A stretch of DNA of 64,000 bases from Chryseobacterium daecheongense (GTDB taxonomy: Bacteria > Bacteroidota > Bacteroidia > Flavobacteriales > Weeksellaceae): positions 3,596,001 to 3,660,000 of the forward strand of contig CP115858.1 in assembly GCA_027920525.1 (NCBI GenBank), written 5' to 3'. The notes beneath the pieces are model-generated. The model was not told the DNA's origin. It made no database searches and saw only the letters and a program-made list of their open reading frames with translations. Positions 24,202 to 32,165 of this stretch are shown piece after piece. Numbering within the stretch: position 1 is the stretch's first letter; each line of letters begins with the position of its first letter. Position numbers and translations under genes: made by a program.

Positions 24202-24606
24202 TTATGCACCTGGCCAGATACCTTCATAGATACCGTTACCATAATGAATTTTTTCTGCACTTACGATGAAGCTGATCAGCATACTGTTGTCATCCACAGC
24301 ATCAAAGTCTACTTCATGTTGAATTACATATCCGTTCTCCCATGTTAAAGTAATTAATGTTCCTTCTTCGTGAGATTTGTTGAAAGTAACTTCACCTGTT
24401 GTAGGCTTATATTTTCCGTTAAGTAAGCTTTCTAAGATGTCAGATTTTTCTGTAGCCTCGATCGTTAATTTGATGATTGCATTGGAAGGGTCAGAAGCTA
24501 CACGTCCTGAAACGTCTGTAGATCTTGATACGCTGTAGTTAAGTTTTAATAATTTCTGACCTTCACTTCCGTTGAATTTTAAGATTCCTCTTGAATTTGC
24601 TGCCAT
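24202..24606 (-). CDS. tssD: T6SS tube protein Hcp (TssD)
   Basis: 134 residues, no signal peptide. It matches the Bacteroidota-type TssD/Hcp, whose hexameric rings stack into the inner tube and can carry small effectors in the lumen. Characteristic features are the start MAANSRGILKFNG, the central LTIEATEKSDILESLL, and the C-terminal NSMLISFIVSAEKIHYGNG. It is the first gene of the island, separated from vgrG by a strong terminator, and is preceded by a canonical promoter and three tandem 21-bp operator-like units. No TssB/C, ClpV or membrane-complex genes accompany it in the window. Confidence 0.92.
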   Translation of the reverse strand: MAANSRGILKFNGSEGQKLLKLNYSVSRSTDVSGRVASDPSNAIIKLTIEATEKSDILESLLNGKYKPTTGEVTFNKSHEEGTLITLTWENGYVIQHEVDFDAVDDNSMLISFIVSAEKIHYGNGIYEGIWPGA

Positions 24607-24658
24607 AATGGTAAATTTTAATCGTTATTAAATATTATATAATTCAGTGATTATGTAG

Positions 24659-24689
24659 CAAATGTATAGTACTTTAATCGGACTCAAAA
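24659..24689 (-). promoter_or_regulatory. Canonical promoter of hcp
   Basis: On the minus strand, TTTTG (24689-24685) and TACATTTG (24666-24659, TAnnTTTG) are separated by 18 bp, an exact Bacteroidota -33/-7 pair. The predicted transcript start is near 24652, giving a leader of about 45 nt before the hcp ATG at 24606. The repeat array ends 21 bp upstream of the -33 element. Confidence 0.75.
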
Positions 24690-24710
24690 ATTTTTAAAGA
24701 CAAGATTTGA

Positions 24711-24773
24711 TTTTTGTAGTGGTTCTACGATTTCATGTCGTAGTTCTACGATATTTTGTCGTAATTCTACGAT
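24711..24773. repeat. Three tandem 21-bp operator-like repeats upstream of hcp
   Basis: Three units of exactly 21 bp (24711-24731, 24732-24752, 24753-24773). Each ends with the invariant 9-mer TTCTACGAT, and the 12-bp remainder is semi-conserved around TGTCGTA. Within a unit GTCGTA and TACGA form a dyad, so each unit is also a near palindrome. A 9-bp direct repeat spaced by 12 bp (two helical turns) is the classical geometry of LytTR-type response-regulator sites, placed where an activator of the hcp promoter would bind. Confidence 0.75.
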
Positions 24774-24822
24774 TTGTAAATTTTAAAGATCCCTGCAATC
24801 CTTCTTTTAAAGGGATTTTGCG

Positions 24823-27800
24823 TTATAAATAGATGAGCTGGGTCTTGATAACTTTCCTTCCGAGACTTTCCAGTACACTTTTATAAGTTTCAATTTGACG
24901 GTCATTTTTTTCAGTGACTTCTCCGGTTTTAAAATCTACAATGATATAATCTTCACCATTTTTCAAAATCCTGTCCGGGCGGTAAATTCTGCTTTCCCCT
25001 CTTTCGGAGATCATGATATCTTTCTCGTTGATTACTTCCCATCTTTCGTCAAAGAATTCAGCATGAGTTGTAACGATTTCCTGAAGCGTTTCCTCAATTT
25101 CATTCTTTTCAGTTACTGTGATTTGCCCTTCAAGAAGGTAGCTTTCCAATACTTTCTGAATATCTTTTTTAGTATTGATCTTAGATAACAGTTCGTGAAC
25201 GAAAAGTCCTATCCTCACTTTCTCATTGCGAACCTGATAGTTCTTGGATGGTGTCGCAATTTTTACAGATGTATTTTTTTCGTTGATATTTTTGAGATTC
25301 CTGATATCTTTTGTCCTGAAAGATGAGGTTTTGGCTTTAGAGTTTTTTTTGAGCATTTCAGGATGTACCTCATAAAGATCAAATTCATCGGACTGTTCTG
25401 TATTTTTACCTTGAATAAATTCCAGGATTTCGAGATTATTTGAAGTTTTATTTTGTTTCTGAATATAGAAAAACAGCTGTTCTACAGGACGTGTAGTGGC
25501 TACGTACTGAAGACACAACCTGTCTATCAGATTTTTATAGGAATTCTTCTTATTGAATTTTTCAATTTCTTCATCATAGACTTCCAGGCTTTTGCTAAAC
25601 TGATTGATATTAACAGATTTCAAAGCTTCATTGCTGTTGGTTTCAAACCAGTTGGAAAATTCAGCATCACGGTTTTTATTCATCATAGGAATAAAAACAA
25701 CCGGAAACTCAAGTCCTTTGGCTTTATGAATCGTCATGATCTGGATAGCATCAATATTTTCTGAGGCTTGAATGGTATATGTGGAGGCTTCTTCATCCCA
25801 GTATTTTAAAAATTCTTTAGTGCTCGCTCCTGCATTTTGAGTAAAGTTAAAGAGCATTTCAAGAAAGTTTAACAGGAAGTCGGTTTCTTTATTATCAAAA
25901 GAAAACTCATTAATATAGTACTCTACAAAATTGTATAAATTAAATCGGGGGAAGTGATCTTGTTTTAGTCGTAAAGCATATTTGTTTTGGATAAACTGGA
26001 GGATGTCATCGTGGGATTCAATATCCAGAATTTCTTTCATACTCAGGGTAAAATCCGGCATATTTACTTTTCCCAATTTATTCAGATAATACATCATCAT
26101 GATTAAATTGGTTTTGTTTTTAGGATTGGTTTCCCATTTTAAGAACTCAATGACAGCCTTAATGGTATTTGAGAGTTCTAGCGTCAGTCCTTTATCTGAT
26201 ATGGTTTTAATATTGGTTTCTTCTCCTTTATACCTCACTTTCAGGTTCCCTAGCTTCTGTGAATAGCTGAAAATATCAAAATTGCCACGACATAGAATAG
26301 TAATATCTGCAAACCTGAATCCGTTGTCAAGACAATCCTGAATGTCTTTCTGCATTCTTTCGGAAGTGTCATTGTAGAAATCCTCATTGGTGAGATTTTC
26401 AATAAGATTTACTTTGACCCTTCCATCAATTTCTGATTTAGGATTTTGTTCGGCATCCGTCCCAAATATATTCTTATGTTCCTCTTCAAGATTTAAGGCA
26501 TGAAATTGATACAGTTCATTATTGAATCGAACAATATTTTTTGCACTTCGCCAATTATCTTTTAATACAAGAAGTTCGGCTTGTTTGGGAGAAATTTCTT
26601 TTTTGTTGATAATGTCCAGCATGAGCTTGCTCTCACCACCCCTAAATCTGTAAATACTTTGTTTGGGATCACCTACCAATGTAAATGTTGTATTCTCTGT
26701 CGAGACACTATGGTCTCTTAATGGGACGAAATTTTGCCATTGTAATTCCGAAGTATCCTGAAATTCATCAAAAAAATAGTGCTGAAACTGGGAGCCTACT
26801 TTTTCATAAATAAAAGCCGAAGGTTCATTTTTCAGGTTTTCATTGATGAGGATATTAAATTTAGAAAGGAGAACAAGATCATTTTCCTCTTCAATTTTTT
26901 TTAATTCATCCTGAATGTCCTTGTTTACTTTTAAAGGAAGTAATGCAGATAATATTTTCTCCTTTTTCTGTGTTTCAATATAAAGAAGAATAAGCTGCAT
27001 TCTGTTTTCTAATAATTCATCAAGAGTTTCTAGAATTTCAGGCTCTTTACTTTTTGATTTTGAGGCGGCTCCTTTTCTGTAATTATTAACCACAGAGTCT
27101 TCCTGAGTTGTTGGAAAAGGAAAACCAGGTCTCTTCTGATGGTAAAAATCCAGAACTTTAGTAAAAAATCCTCCAATACCGTTTTTACCTTGTGCAAAGT
27201 CCTCAACATCGATATTTCTTGATTTAAAAAGATCAATAGATTTCGTAGCGATTTCAACAGCTCTTTTCTTATTAAATACAATCTCTTTCCGGATAGTATT
27301 CTTTATATTTTCATAATTGGAATCGTCAAAATTGGTATTGCTTTTCAGCTGTTCATAGTGAATATCTTTTACAAACTCTTTTGCAGAGTCATAAAGGTTC
27401 TTGTTAAGATTGATTCGCTCGTTATTTTCCAGACTGTAATCCACATAATCCATGAAAGAATTTGATATTGCATCATTCTCACCGATCTGATCAAGCATTT
27501 TGTCTACAGCTTCAATGAGGAAAGGCTCTGCTTCAATCTCGAGATTAAAATTTTTAGCTAACCCTAATTCGTAAGAAAAACTTCTTACCAGGCGGGAATT
27601 AAAACGATCGATTGTACCAATATTTAAGGTAGAATAATTATGAAGAATATAATCCAGTAATTTTTTAGACCGGATGTGCAATTCATCAATGGTTATCTTT
27701 AAACCTTCTTCTTCAAAAACTTTCTGAATGTTTTTTAAATCATTATTGTCAGCGAAGTTGCTTGCAGAAAAGGCTCCCAACCAGGATAAAATTCTTTCCT

Positions 27801-27963
27801 TCATCTCATTGGCCGCTTTGTTGGTGAACGTTAATGCCAGAATATTTCTGATGGCATGCTGCTGATTAGGATAACGAAGACAGATCATCAGGAGCCTCTG
27901 AACCAGCGCATAGGTCTTTCCGGAACCGGCGGAAGCATTGATTACTGTATAAGAATTTTGCAT
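24823..27963 (-). CDS. UvrD/RecB-like helicase-nuclease (AddA-like)
   Basis: 1046 residues. A superfamily 1A helicase fused to a C-terminal PD-(D/E)XK nuclease, as in RecB and AddA, which resect double-strand breaks for recombination. Seen: Walker A ASAGSGKTY (residues 10-18), motif Ia LALTFTNKAANEMKERI, motif II FFDEFQDTSE (around 400), GDPKQSIYRFRGGE, motif V TIHKAKGLEFPVVFIP, VATTRP (motif VI), and the nuclease core YRPDRIL followed by YIIVDFKTG near residue 1010. The usual AddB-like partner is not adjacent: the upstream genes are divergent. The hcp regulatory region lies just downstream, so this gene is probably unrelated to the T6SS. Confidence 0.9.
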   Translation of the reverse strand: MQNSYTVINASAGSGKTYALVQRLLMICLRYPNQQHAIRNILALTFTNKAANEMKERILSWLGAFSASNFADNNDLKNIQKVFEEEGLKITIDELHIRSKKLLDYILHNYSTLNIGTIDRFNSRLVRSFSYELGLAKNFNLEIEAEPFLIEAVDKMLDQIGENDAISNSFMDYVDYSLENNERINLNKNLYDSAKEFVKDIHYEQLKSNTNFDDSNYENIKNTIRKEIVFNKKRAVEIATKSIDLFKSRNIDVEDFAQGKNGIGGFFTKVLDFYHQKRPGFPFPTTQEDSVVNNYRKGAASKSKSKEPEILETLDELLENRMQLILLYIETQKKEKILSALLPLKVNKDIQDELKKIEEENDLVLLSKFNILINENLKNEPSAFIYEKVGSQFQHYFFDEFQDTSELQWQNFVPLRDHSVSTENTTFTLVGDPKQSIYRFRGGESKLMLDIINKKEISPKQAELLVLKDNWRSAKNIVRFNNELYQFHALNLEEEHKNIFGTDAEQNPKSEIDGRVKVNLIENLTNEDFYNDTSERMQKDIQDCLDNGFRFADITILCRGNFDIFSYSQKLGNLKVRYKGEETNIKTISDKGLTLELSNTIKAVIEFLKWETNPKNKTNLIMMMYYLNKLGKVNMPDFTLSMKEILDIESHDDILQFIQNKYALRLKQDHFPRFNLYNFVEYYINEFSFDNKETDFLLNFLEMLFNFTQNAGASTKEFLKYWDEEASTYTIQASENIDAIQIMTIHKAKGLEFPVVFIPMMNKNRDAEFSNWFETNSNEALKSVNINQFSKSLEVYDEEIEKFNKKNSYKNLIDRLCLQYVATTRPVEQLFFYIQKQNKTSNNLEILEFIQGKNTEQSDEFDLYEVHPEMLKKNSKAKTSSFRTKDIRNLKNINEKNTSVKIATPSKNYQVRNEKVRIGLFVHELLSKINTKKDIQKVLESYLLEGQITVTEKNEIEETLQEIVTTHAEFFDERWEVINEKDIMISERGESRIYRPDRILKNGEDYIIVDFKTGEVTEKNDRQIETYKSVLESLGRKVIKTQLIYL

Positions 27964-28093
27964 TTTTTGAGATGAATTGAAGATGCAAGTTAGCTAAAAT
28001 TTAAATGAAATTTTAACAATTGAAAATGGTGCTTTAACAAAATCAGAATGGAAAATCAAAAAAAATGCTAAAACGCGTTAACTGTGGTTAAAC

Positions 28094-28126
28094 TTGTGGA
28101 AAACATTAAAAATAAGTTTAGATTTG
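28094..28126 (+). promoter_or_regulatory. Promoter of the three-paralogue operon
   Basis: TTG at 28094-28096 and TAGATTTG at 28119-28126 (TAnnTTTG) with 22 bp between them. The GTG start at 28146 is 19 nt beyond the -7 box. Confidence 0.65.
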
Positions 28127-28145
28127 TTTTATAAAAAAACTTTCC

Positions 28146-28895
28146 GTGAAATTAAAACTACTTTTTCTTTTATCACTTATTTTCTTCATTCAAAAAATAA
28201 AGGCACAGGATTATCTTTTCGGAAAAATAACTTCAGAAGAGCATATAGAAATGCCTGATGTTACTGTAATCAACATAAGAACTGATGAACGTGTAACCAC
28301 TAATGCTGATGGACATTTTATGATCTCGGGCAGGGAAGGAGATGAACTTCGATTTATAAAAAGCGGTTACGAAAGGATGAACAGGAGAATTACAAAAGAC
28401 AATATTTCAGCTCCTTTAAGCATAACGTTAATCCGGCAGACTACTCTTATTGAAGAGGTCGAAGTAAAGAAGGGACTCACAGGCGACCTGAAAGTAGATT
28501 CTAAAAACCTGAACAGACCCAGAAAAGTAGAAAAGTTAACCCAAGATATTGACAAATACATTGCCCAAAAATCTGATCCGAGAATCCTGGCGGCAAAAGC
28601 AGGAGAGTTTGTCCAGCCAAAAGGACAAGGGTTTTCAATCGGGAAAGTGAAAGATAAGTGGGACGATGTGGATCTCATGCGTTACTTGCGTGAAAGCCTC
28701 GGAGATCAGTATTTTATAGATTTAAAAATAGATAAATCTTTAATCGAGCATTTCATTTATTATGTCTTAAGATCAGGTTTTGAGAGGAGACAGATCCTTA
28801 AATACGGTTTTTGCAGTGATGCAGACCTGATGAGATTTCAAAGAGCTGTACTGGCTAGAATTTCCTCATATCGCGCTCCTCAAACCCAGAGATAA
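28146..28895 (+). CDS. Exported carboxypeptidase-regulatory-like domain protein, paralogue 1
   Basis: 249 residues, starting with GTG at 28146; this start gives the signal peptide MKLKLLFLLSLIFFIQKIKAQ and no in-frame ATG fits better. Residues about 22-105 form a carboxypeptidase-regulatory-like beta sandwich (LFGKITSEEHIEMPDVTVIN, DELRFIKSGYERM), as found at the start of TonB-dependent transporters and cell-surface proteins. The C-terminal half is helical and charged and is not recognised. It is the first of three tandem paralogues (14 and 26 nt spacing) that share order and motifs but have diverged strongly. Function unknown; probably periplasmic or outer-membrane associated. Confidence 0.75.
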   Translation: MKLKLLFLLSLIFFIQKIKAQDYLFGKITSEEHIEMPDVTVINIRTDERVTTNADGHFMISGREGDELRFIKSGYERMNRRITKDNISAPLSITLIRQTTLIEEVEVKKGLTGDLKVDSKNLNRPRKVEKLTQDIDKYIAQKSDPRILAAKAGEFVQPKGQGFSIGKVKDKWDDVDLMRYLRESLGDQYFIDLKIDKSLIEHFIYYVLRSGFERRQILKYGFCSDADLMRFQRAVLARISSYRAPQTQR

Positions 28896-28909
28896 TCTAT
28901 GAATGTTTT

Positions 28910-29707
28910 ATGATTAAAAATACTTTGTATATCGTACCGTGCTTTGCTTTTGCCCATTTTTATTCGCAACAAAAGATTTCAGGCAGAGTAGCGGATGAGA
29001 ATAATAATGCTCTGGCGTCTGTTCTTATCTACAATATTTCCAACAACACAAAAACTCAAAGTGATTCTTCCGGTCAATTTATAATTGAAGCTAAGGAAAA
29101 CGAAGAGATCCGCTTTTTAAAGCAAGATTATTACCGTGTTGATAAGAAGATCAATAAGGAGAATATAAATTTACCATTAGATATTAAACTCCTCAAGATT
29201 GAAACTCTAATTCCGGAAGTTGAAATTCCTTATAAACCCACAGGTAATCTGGAAAAAGATAGCAAACATTATGATCAGGCAAGGAAGACCCTTGTATTGA
29301 AATCTGAAATGGATGCCTATATGAGAAGCCCTTTGAAAGAGCCATTACCCGAGAACAAAATTCCTAAAACCTTTAGTGGACATGATTTTAATGTAGGACA
29401 GGTCGATATGGTCAAATTGTTTCTCACGGGTATAGGTCTTGTAAAAAAAGCAAGCCAACCCAAAGTTACCAAACCTGATTATTATGAAACCCAAAATTTC
29501 ATTAACAGGCTTAAACTGGAGATCAATTTAGATTTTCTTGTAGAAAAGGGAATGAATGAAGAGCAGATAGATGAATTTCTGGTATATGCTAACGATAAAA
29601 GGTATCTTGCAAAAAAATACAGGAAAACTTTTAATAAAAGCGTGATCGAATCAGAACTAAGAATTGCTTTCATAGAATACGACAAGACCCACGTAATTAA
29701 AAATTAA
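28910..29707 (+). CDS. Exported carboxypeptidase-regulatory-like domain protein, paralogue 2
   Basis: 265 residues. Signal peptide MIKNTLYIVPCFAFAHFYSQ. The regulatory-like sandwich follows (ISGRVADENNNALASVLIYN, NEEIRFLKQDYYRVDKKI) and then a junction PTGNLEKDSKHYDQARK corresponding to LTGDLKVDSKNLNRPRK in paralogue 1 and KLSGDLAKDSRSV in paralogue 3. The C-terminal half is helical with NRLKLEINLDFLVEKGMNEE resembling the LKIDKSLIEHFIYYV region of paralogue 1. It lies 14 nt after paralogue 1 in the same operon. Function unknown. Confidence 0.75.
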   Translation: MIKNTLYIVPCFAFAHFYSQQKISGRVADENNNALASVLIYNISNNTKTQSDSSGQFIIEAKENEEIRFLKQDYYRVDKKINKENINLPLDIKLLKIETLIPEVEIPYKPTGNLEKDSKHYDQARKTLVLKSEMDAYMRSPLKEPLPENKIPKTFSGHDFNVGQVDMVKLFLTGIGLVKKASQPKVTKPDYYETQNFINRLKLEINLDFLVEKGMNEEQIDEFLVYANDKRYLAKKYRKTFNKSVIESELRIAFIEYDKTHVIKN

Positions 29708-29733
29708 TAGTGCAATAAAACAATCATAATTAA

Positions 29734-30501
29734 ATGAAAAATATAATTTTATTTATTGTTTTGTTTATATATGGAATTGCCTATTCGCAACAGATCGTTA
29801 CGGGGAAAATAACAGATGATAATGACATTAATCTTGGATCTGTTACGGTCATCAACCTTTCAACAGATAAGAAAGTCTATAGTAATTCTTCGGGCGAGTT
29901 TTCTATTGAAGCTTCAAAAAATGATGAATTAAGGTTTGTAAGACCTGGATATGAAAGGATTTCTAAAAGAGTTTTTGCAGATGGTGTTGATTCTCAACTT
30001 TTCATAACAATGATAAAAATTCCTGAAGAAATAGAGGAAGTAGAGGTAAAGAAATTATCCGGGGACCTGGCTAAGGATTCAAGAAGTGTTGCTAAAGTTG
30101 ACAAAGGGGAAATTGTTCAGCAGGCAGTGGGCCTTCCACAACCTGTTGGAAAAATGAGGGAAAAACCGGCAGAAGTAAAACAGGTACTACTTCCGATACT
30201 TTTAGGACAGCTGAATGTTCAGGGAGCCTTTGATCTCATTAGTGGAAAAGCAAGAAGACAAAAACGTCAATACAGATATGACGATCTGCAGGACAATATT
30301 TTATGGGTGAGAAAGAGAGTGGATGATGATTATTTTACTAATGCAGGGATTCCTGCGGAAAGAATCTCGGAATTTATAGAGTTTTCTTTTGTTATCAAAC
30401 CACAGGCCCGAACTTATGTAAAAGCAAGGAATCTCTCGGGGGTGTTGCTGAGATTAGAAGAAACTATGCCGGCATTTTTGGAACGATTAAAAAAGGATTG
30501 A
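29734..30501 (+). CDS. Exported carboxypeptidase-regulatory-like domain protein, paralogue 3
   Basis: 255 residues. Signal peptide MKNIILFIVLFIYGIAYSQ, then the same beta-sandwich start (VTGKITDDNDINLGSVTVIN, NDELRFVRPGYERISKRV) and the GDLxxDS junction. The C-terminal half (about 115-255) includes RRQKRQYRYDDLQDNILWVR and DDDYFTNAGIPAERISEFI, matching the architecture but little of the sequence of its neighbours. The operon of three ends here; the SIMPL gene follows after 74 bp. Three diverged copies in a row suggest a multi-component surface or periplasmic assembly or ongoing gene-family diversification, which is inference. Confidence 0.75.
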   Translation: MKNIILFIVLFIYGIAYSQQIVTGKITDDNDINLGSVTVINLSTDKKVYSNSSGEFSIEASKNDELRFVRPGYERISKRVFADGVDSQLFITMIKIPEEIEEVEVKKLSGDLAKDSRSVAKVDKGEIVQQAVGLPQPVGKMREKPAEVKQVLLPILLGQLNVQGAFDLISGKARRQKRQYRYDDLQDNILWVRKRVDDDYFTNAGIPAERISEFIEFSFVIKPQARTYVKARNLSGVLLRLEETMPAFLERLKKD

Positions 30502-30575
30502 ACGATTTGTTAAAGAAATCTTAAAATTACGGAATAGAAATTGATGTATCCGTTCATAAGAAAATTTAAATTTAA

Positions 30576-31340
30576 ATGACCAATCAATCAAATTCACAAA
30601 ATTTTATGAACAGAAATATCATAGTAATGGCTATTGCAGCCATTGGTTTTGTTCTTGGACTGGGACTACTGGGAAATGCTATTAAAAACAGAAATAAATC
30701 TGAAAATACAATCTCTGTAACTGGATTGGGAACAAAGCAATTTACATCAGACCTTATTACATGGTCCGGAAGTTTCTCAAAAAATAATTTTGACTTAAAA
30801 CTTGCTTACGACGGGTTGCTTGCCGATAAAAAAGTGATCAATGATTATCTGATTTCAAAAGGAATAAAGCAAAATGAAATTATTTATTCCTCAGTAGACA
30901 TTCAGAAACAATTTCGTAATTATAATGATGCCAATGGAAATAGTGTCCAGGGAGAATTTTCAGGATATAATCTAACGCAGACTGTTTCTATAGAAAGTAA
31001 GGAAGTGGCTAAGATCGAAAGCCTTTCAAGAAATATTACAGAGATTATCAATCGGGGAATAGAATTTACATCCTCTTCGCCATCTTATTTTTATACAAAG
31101 CTAACTGCTGTAAAGCAGGAAATGATCGCTACCGCTACAAAAGATGCCAGAGAACGCGCGGAAAAAATTGCGGAAAACTCAGGAAGTGGTCTTGGAAGTT
31201 TAAAAAAGGCAACCATGGGAGTTATCCAGATCACTGCACCTAATTCAAATGAAGATTATTCTTATGGTGGGGCTTTTAACACAACCTCTAAAGAGAAAGT
31301 GGCAAGTATCACGATAAAACTGGAGTATGAAGTGAATTAA
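30576..31340 (+). CDS. SIMPL (DUF541) domain protein
   Basis: 254 residues. A single N-terminal membrane segment (about 14-32, IIVMAIAAIGFVLGLGLLGN) anchors a periplasmic SIMPL domain (about 43-252), recognisable by ISVTGLGTKQF, the long central sheet-helix region, and AVKQEMIATATKDARERAEKI. SIMPL proteins (for example BP26 and E. coli YggE) form ring-like oligomers and are linked to oxidative stress and to signalling-molecule interaction, but the role here is unknown. Met11 is an alternative start. A hairpin terminator follows. Confidence 0.85.
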   Translation: MTNQSNSQNFMNRNIIVMAIAAIGFVLGLGLLGNAIKNRNKSENTISVTGLGTKQFTSDLITWSGSFSKNNFDLKLAYDGLLADKKVINDYLISKGIKQNEIIYSSVDIQKQFRNYNDANGNSVQGEFSGYNLTQTVSIESKEVAKIESLSRNITEIINRGIEFTSSSPSYFYTKLTAVKQEMIATATKDARERAEKIAENSGSGLGSLKKATMGVIQITAPNSNEDYSYGGAFNTTSKEKVASITIKLEYEVN

Positions 31341-31396
31341 TGGGAACTGTATTAAACTTATTGACCATTTAAAGTTCCAAAATGTACGATAAATTT

Positions 31397-31423
31397 AAAG
31401 CCGGCAGATTGTGCTGGCTTTTT
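31397..31423. terminator. Terminator between convergent genes
   Basis: AAAGCC-G-GCA (31397-31406) pairs with TGC-T-GGCTTT (31412-31421) around a 5-base loop, with a T-run following on the plus strand. It can serve the SIMPL gene and possibly the converging GNAT gene. Confidence 0.75.
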
Positions 31424-31428
31424 ATATT

Positions 31429-31941
31429 TTAATGATAAACAACATCATAAATTTCTTCTTTTATCTTTTTAAGATCTGCAGGAGAATAATTTGCCAGCAA
31501 CCATAAGTCTAAGGGCTGCTTACCTTCCCCGTAACTTGGCTGTACATACATTTCTTCTATTAATGAGAATCCGTTTTTCTGGTAAAAAGAATATCGTCTC
31601 TGAGCATCTTCCCCAATATGGGCTGGTTCAATTTCAAGAATAATCCTTGGATAATTTTTGAATAAGTATCCTGTAATATGAGAACCTAGTTTCTGGCTTC
31701 TGAACTCTGCAAAAACCTCAAAATGTTCTACGAAAATGTAATCGCTTAATTCCCAGAGAATAAGATATCCAATCGCTTTAGATTCGTGCAATACAGAAAT
31801 AACCTTCACATGAGGATTGCTGAATAACTTCACAAACTGATCCCAGTCTCTTCTTTCATCCTCCGGAAAGGTTGTGGAGTAGGAGTGATAAATATCTTTT
31901 ATTTTGTAGTCTTCCGGTGAAGTTATAGGTAAAAATTCCAT
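31429..31941 (-). CDS. GNAT family N-acetyltransferase
   Basis: 170 residues, cytoplasmic. GNAT fold signals: beta4 region SDYIFVEHFEVFAEFRSQKLGS with the acetyl-CoA pyrophosphate-binding loop RSQKLG, and the late motif RRYSFYQKNGF. Substrate not predictable. It is the last gene of a compact minus-strand block; 2 nt separate it from the upstream PspC-like gene. Confidence 0.8.
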   Translation of the reverse strand: MEFLPITSPEDYKIKDIYHSYSTTFPEDERRDWDQFVKLFSNPHVKVISVLHESKAIGYLILWELSDYIFVEHFEVFAEFRSQKLGSHITGYLFKNYPRIILEIEPAHIGEDAQRRYSFYQKNGFSLIEEMYVQPSYGEGKQPLDLWLLANYSPADLKKIKEEIYDVVYH

Positions 31942-31943
31942 AA

Positions 31944-32165
31944 TTATAAATCAAAAACACTTGGTCTCCTTGTGATGAAAATATCTTTAATCCAAAGCGT
32001 AAACGCTAATCCCAGATAGATAAGAAAAAAGAAACCCGCCGTGGCGAAAGTTGAGTAAATGAAGAATACCCGAAGTTTAGAAACAGGAATCCCAAGTTTA
32101 GCGCCCATTCTTGTAAGAACACCAAACCATTCTCTTTCCATTTTGTGACGGATATTATCAAGCAT
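31944..32165 (-). CDS. PspC domain membrane protein
   Basis: 73 residues. It matches the short PspC family: an N-terminal amphipathic part with VLTRMGAKLGIPVSKLRV followed by one transmembrane helix (about 40-60) and a short tail. PspC proteins sense or respond to envelope stress in phage-shock systems; many Bacteroidota carry such minimal PspC proteins without a full psp operon. The ATG directly abuts the stop codon of the DUF2851 gene, indicating translational coupling. Confidence 0.85.
   Translation of the reverse strand: MLDNIRHKMEREWFGVLTRMGAKLGIPVSKLRVFFIYSTFATAGFFFLIYLGLAFTLWIKDIFITRRPSVFDL

Noticed and set aside
12806..24606. Complete T6SS locus
   Set aside because: Only tube, spike and cargo genes are present; sheath (TssB/C), baseplate, membrane complex and ClpV-like genes were not found in the window.
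24711..24773. Short direct repeats that could suggest a CRISPR array
   Set aside because: Only three 21-bp units with no unique spacers, no cas genes, and correct placement for operators next to a promoter.
24823..27963. Helicase-nuclease as part of a defence system with the T6SS island
   Set aside because: Domains fit ordinary RecB/AddA repair enzymes, it is separated from hcp by a regulatory region, and no defence partners adjoin it.
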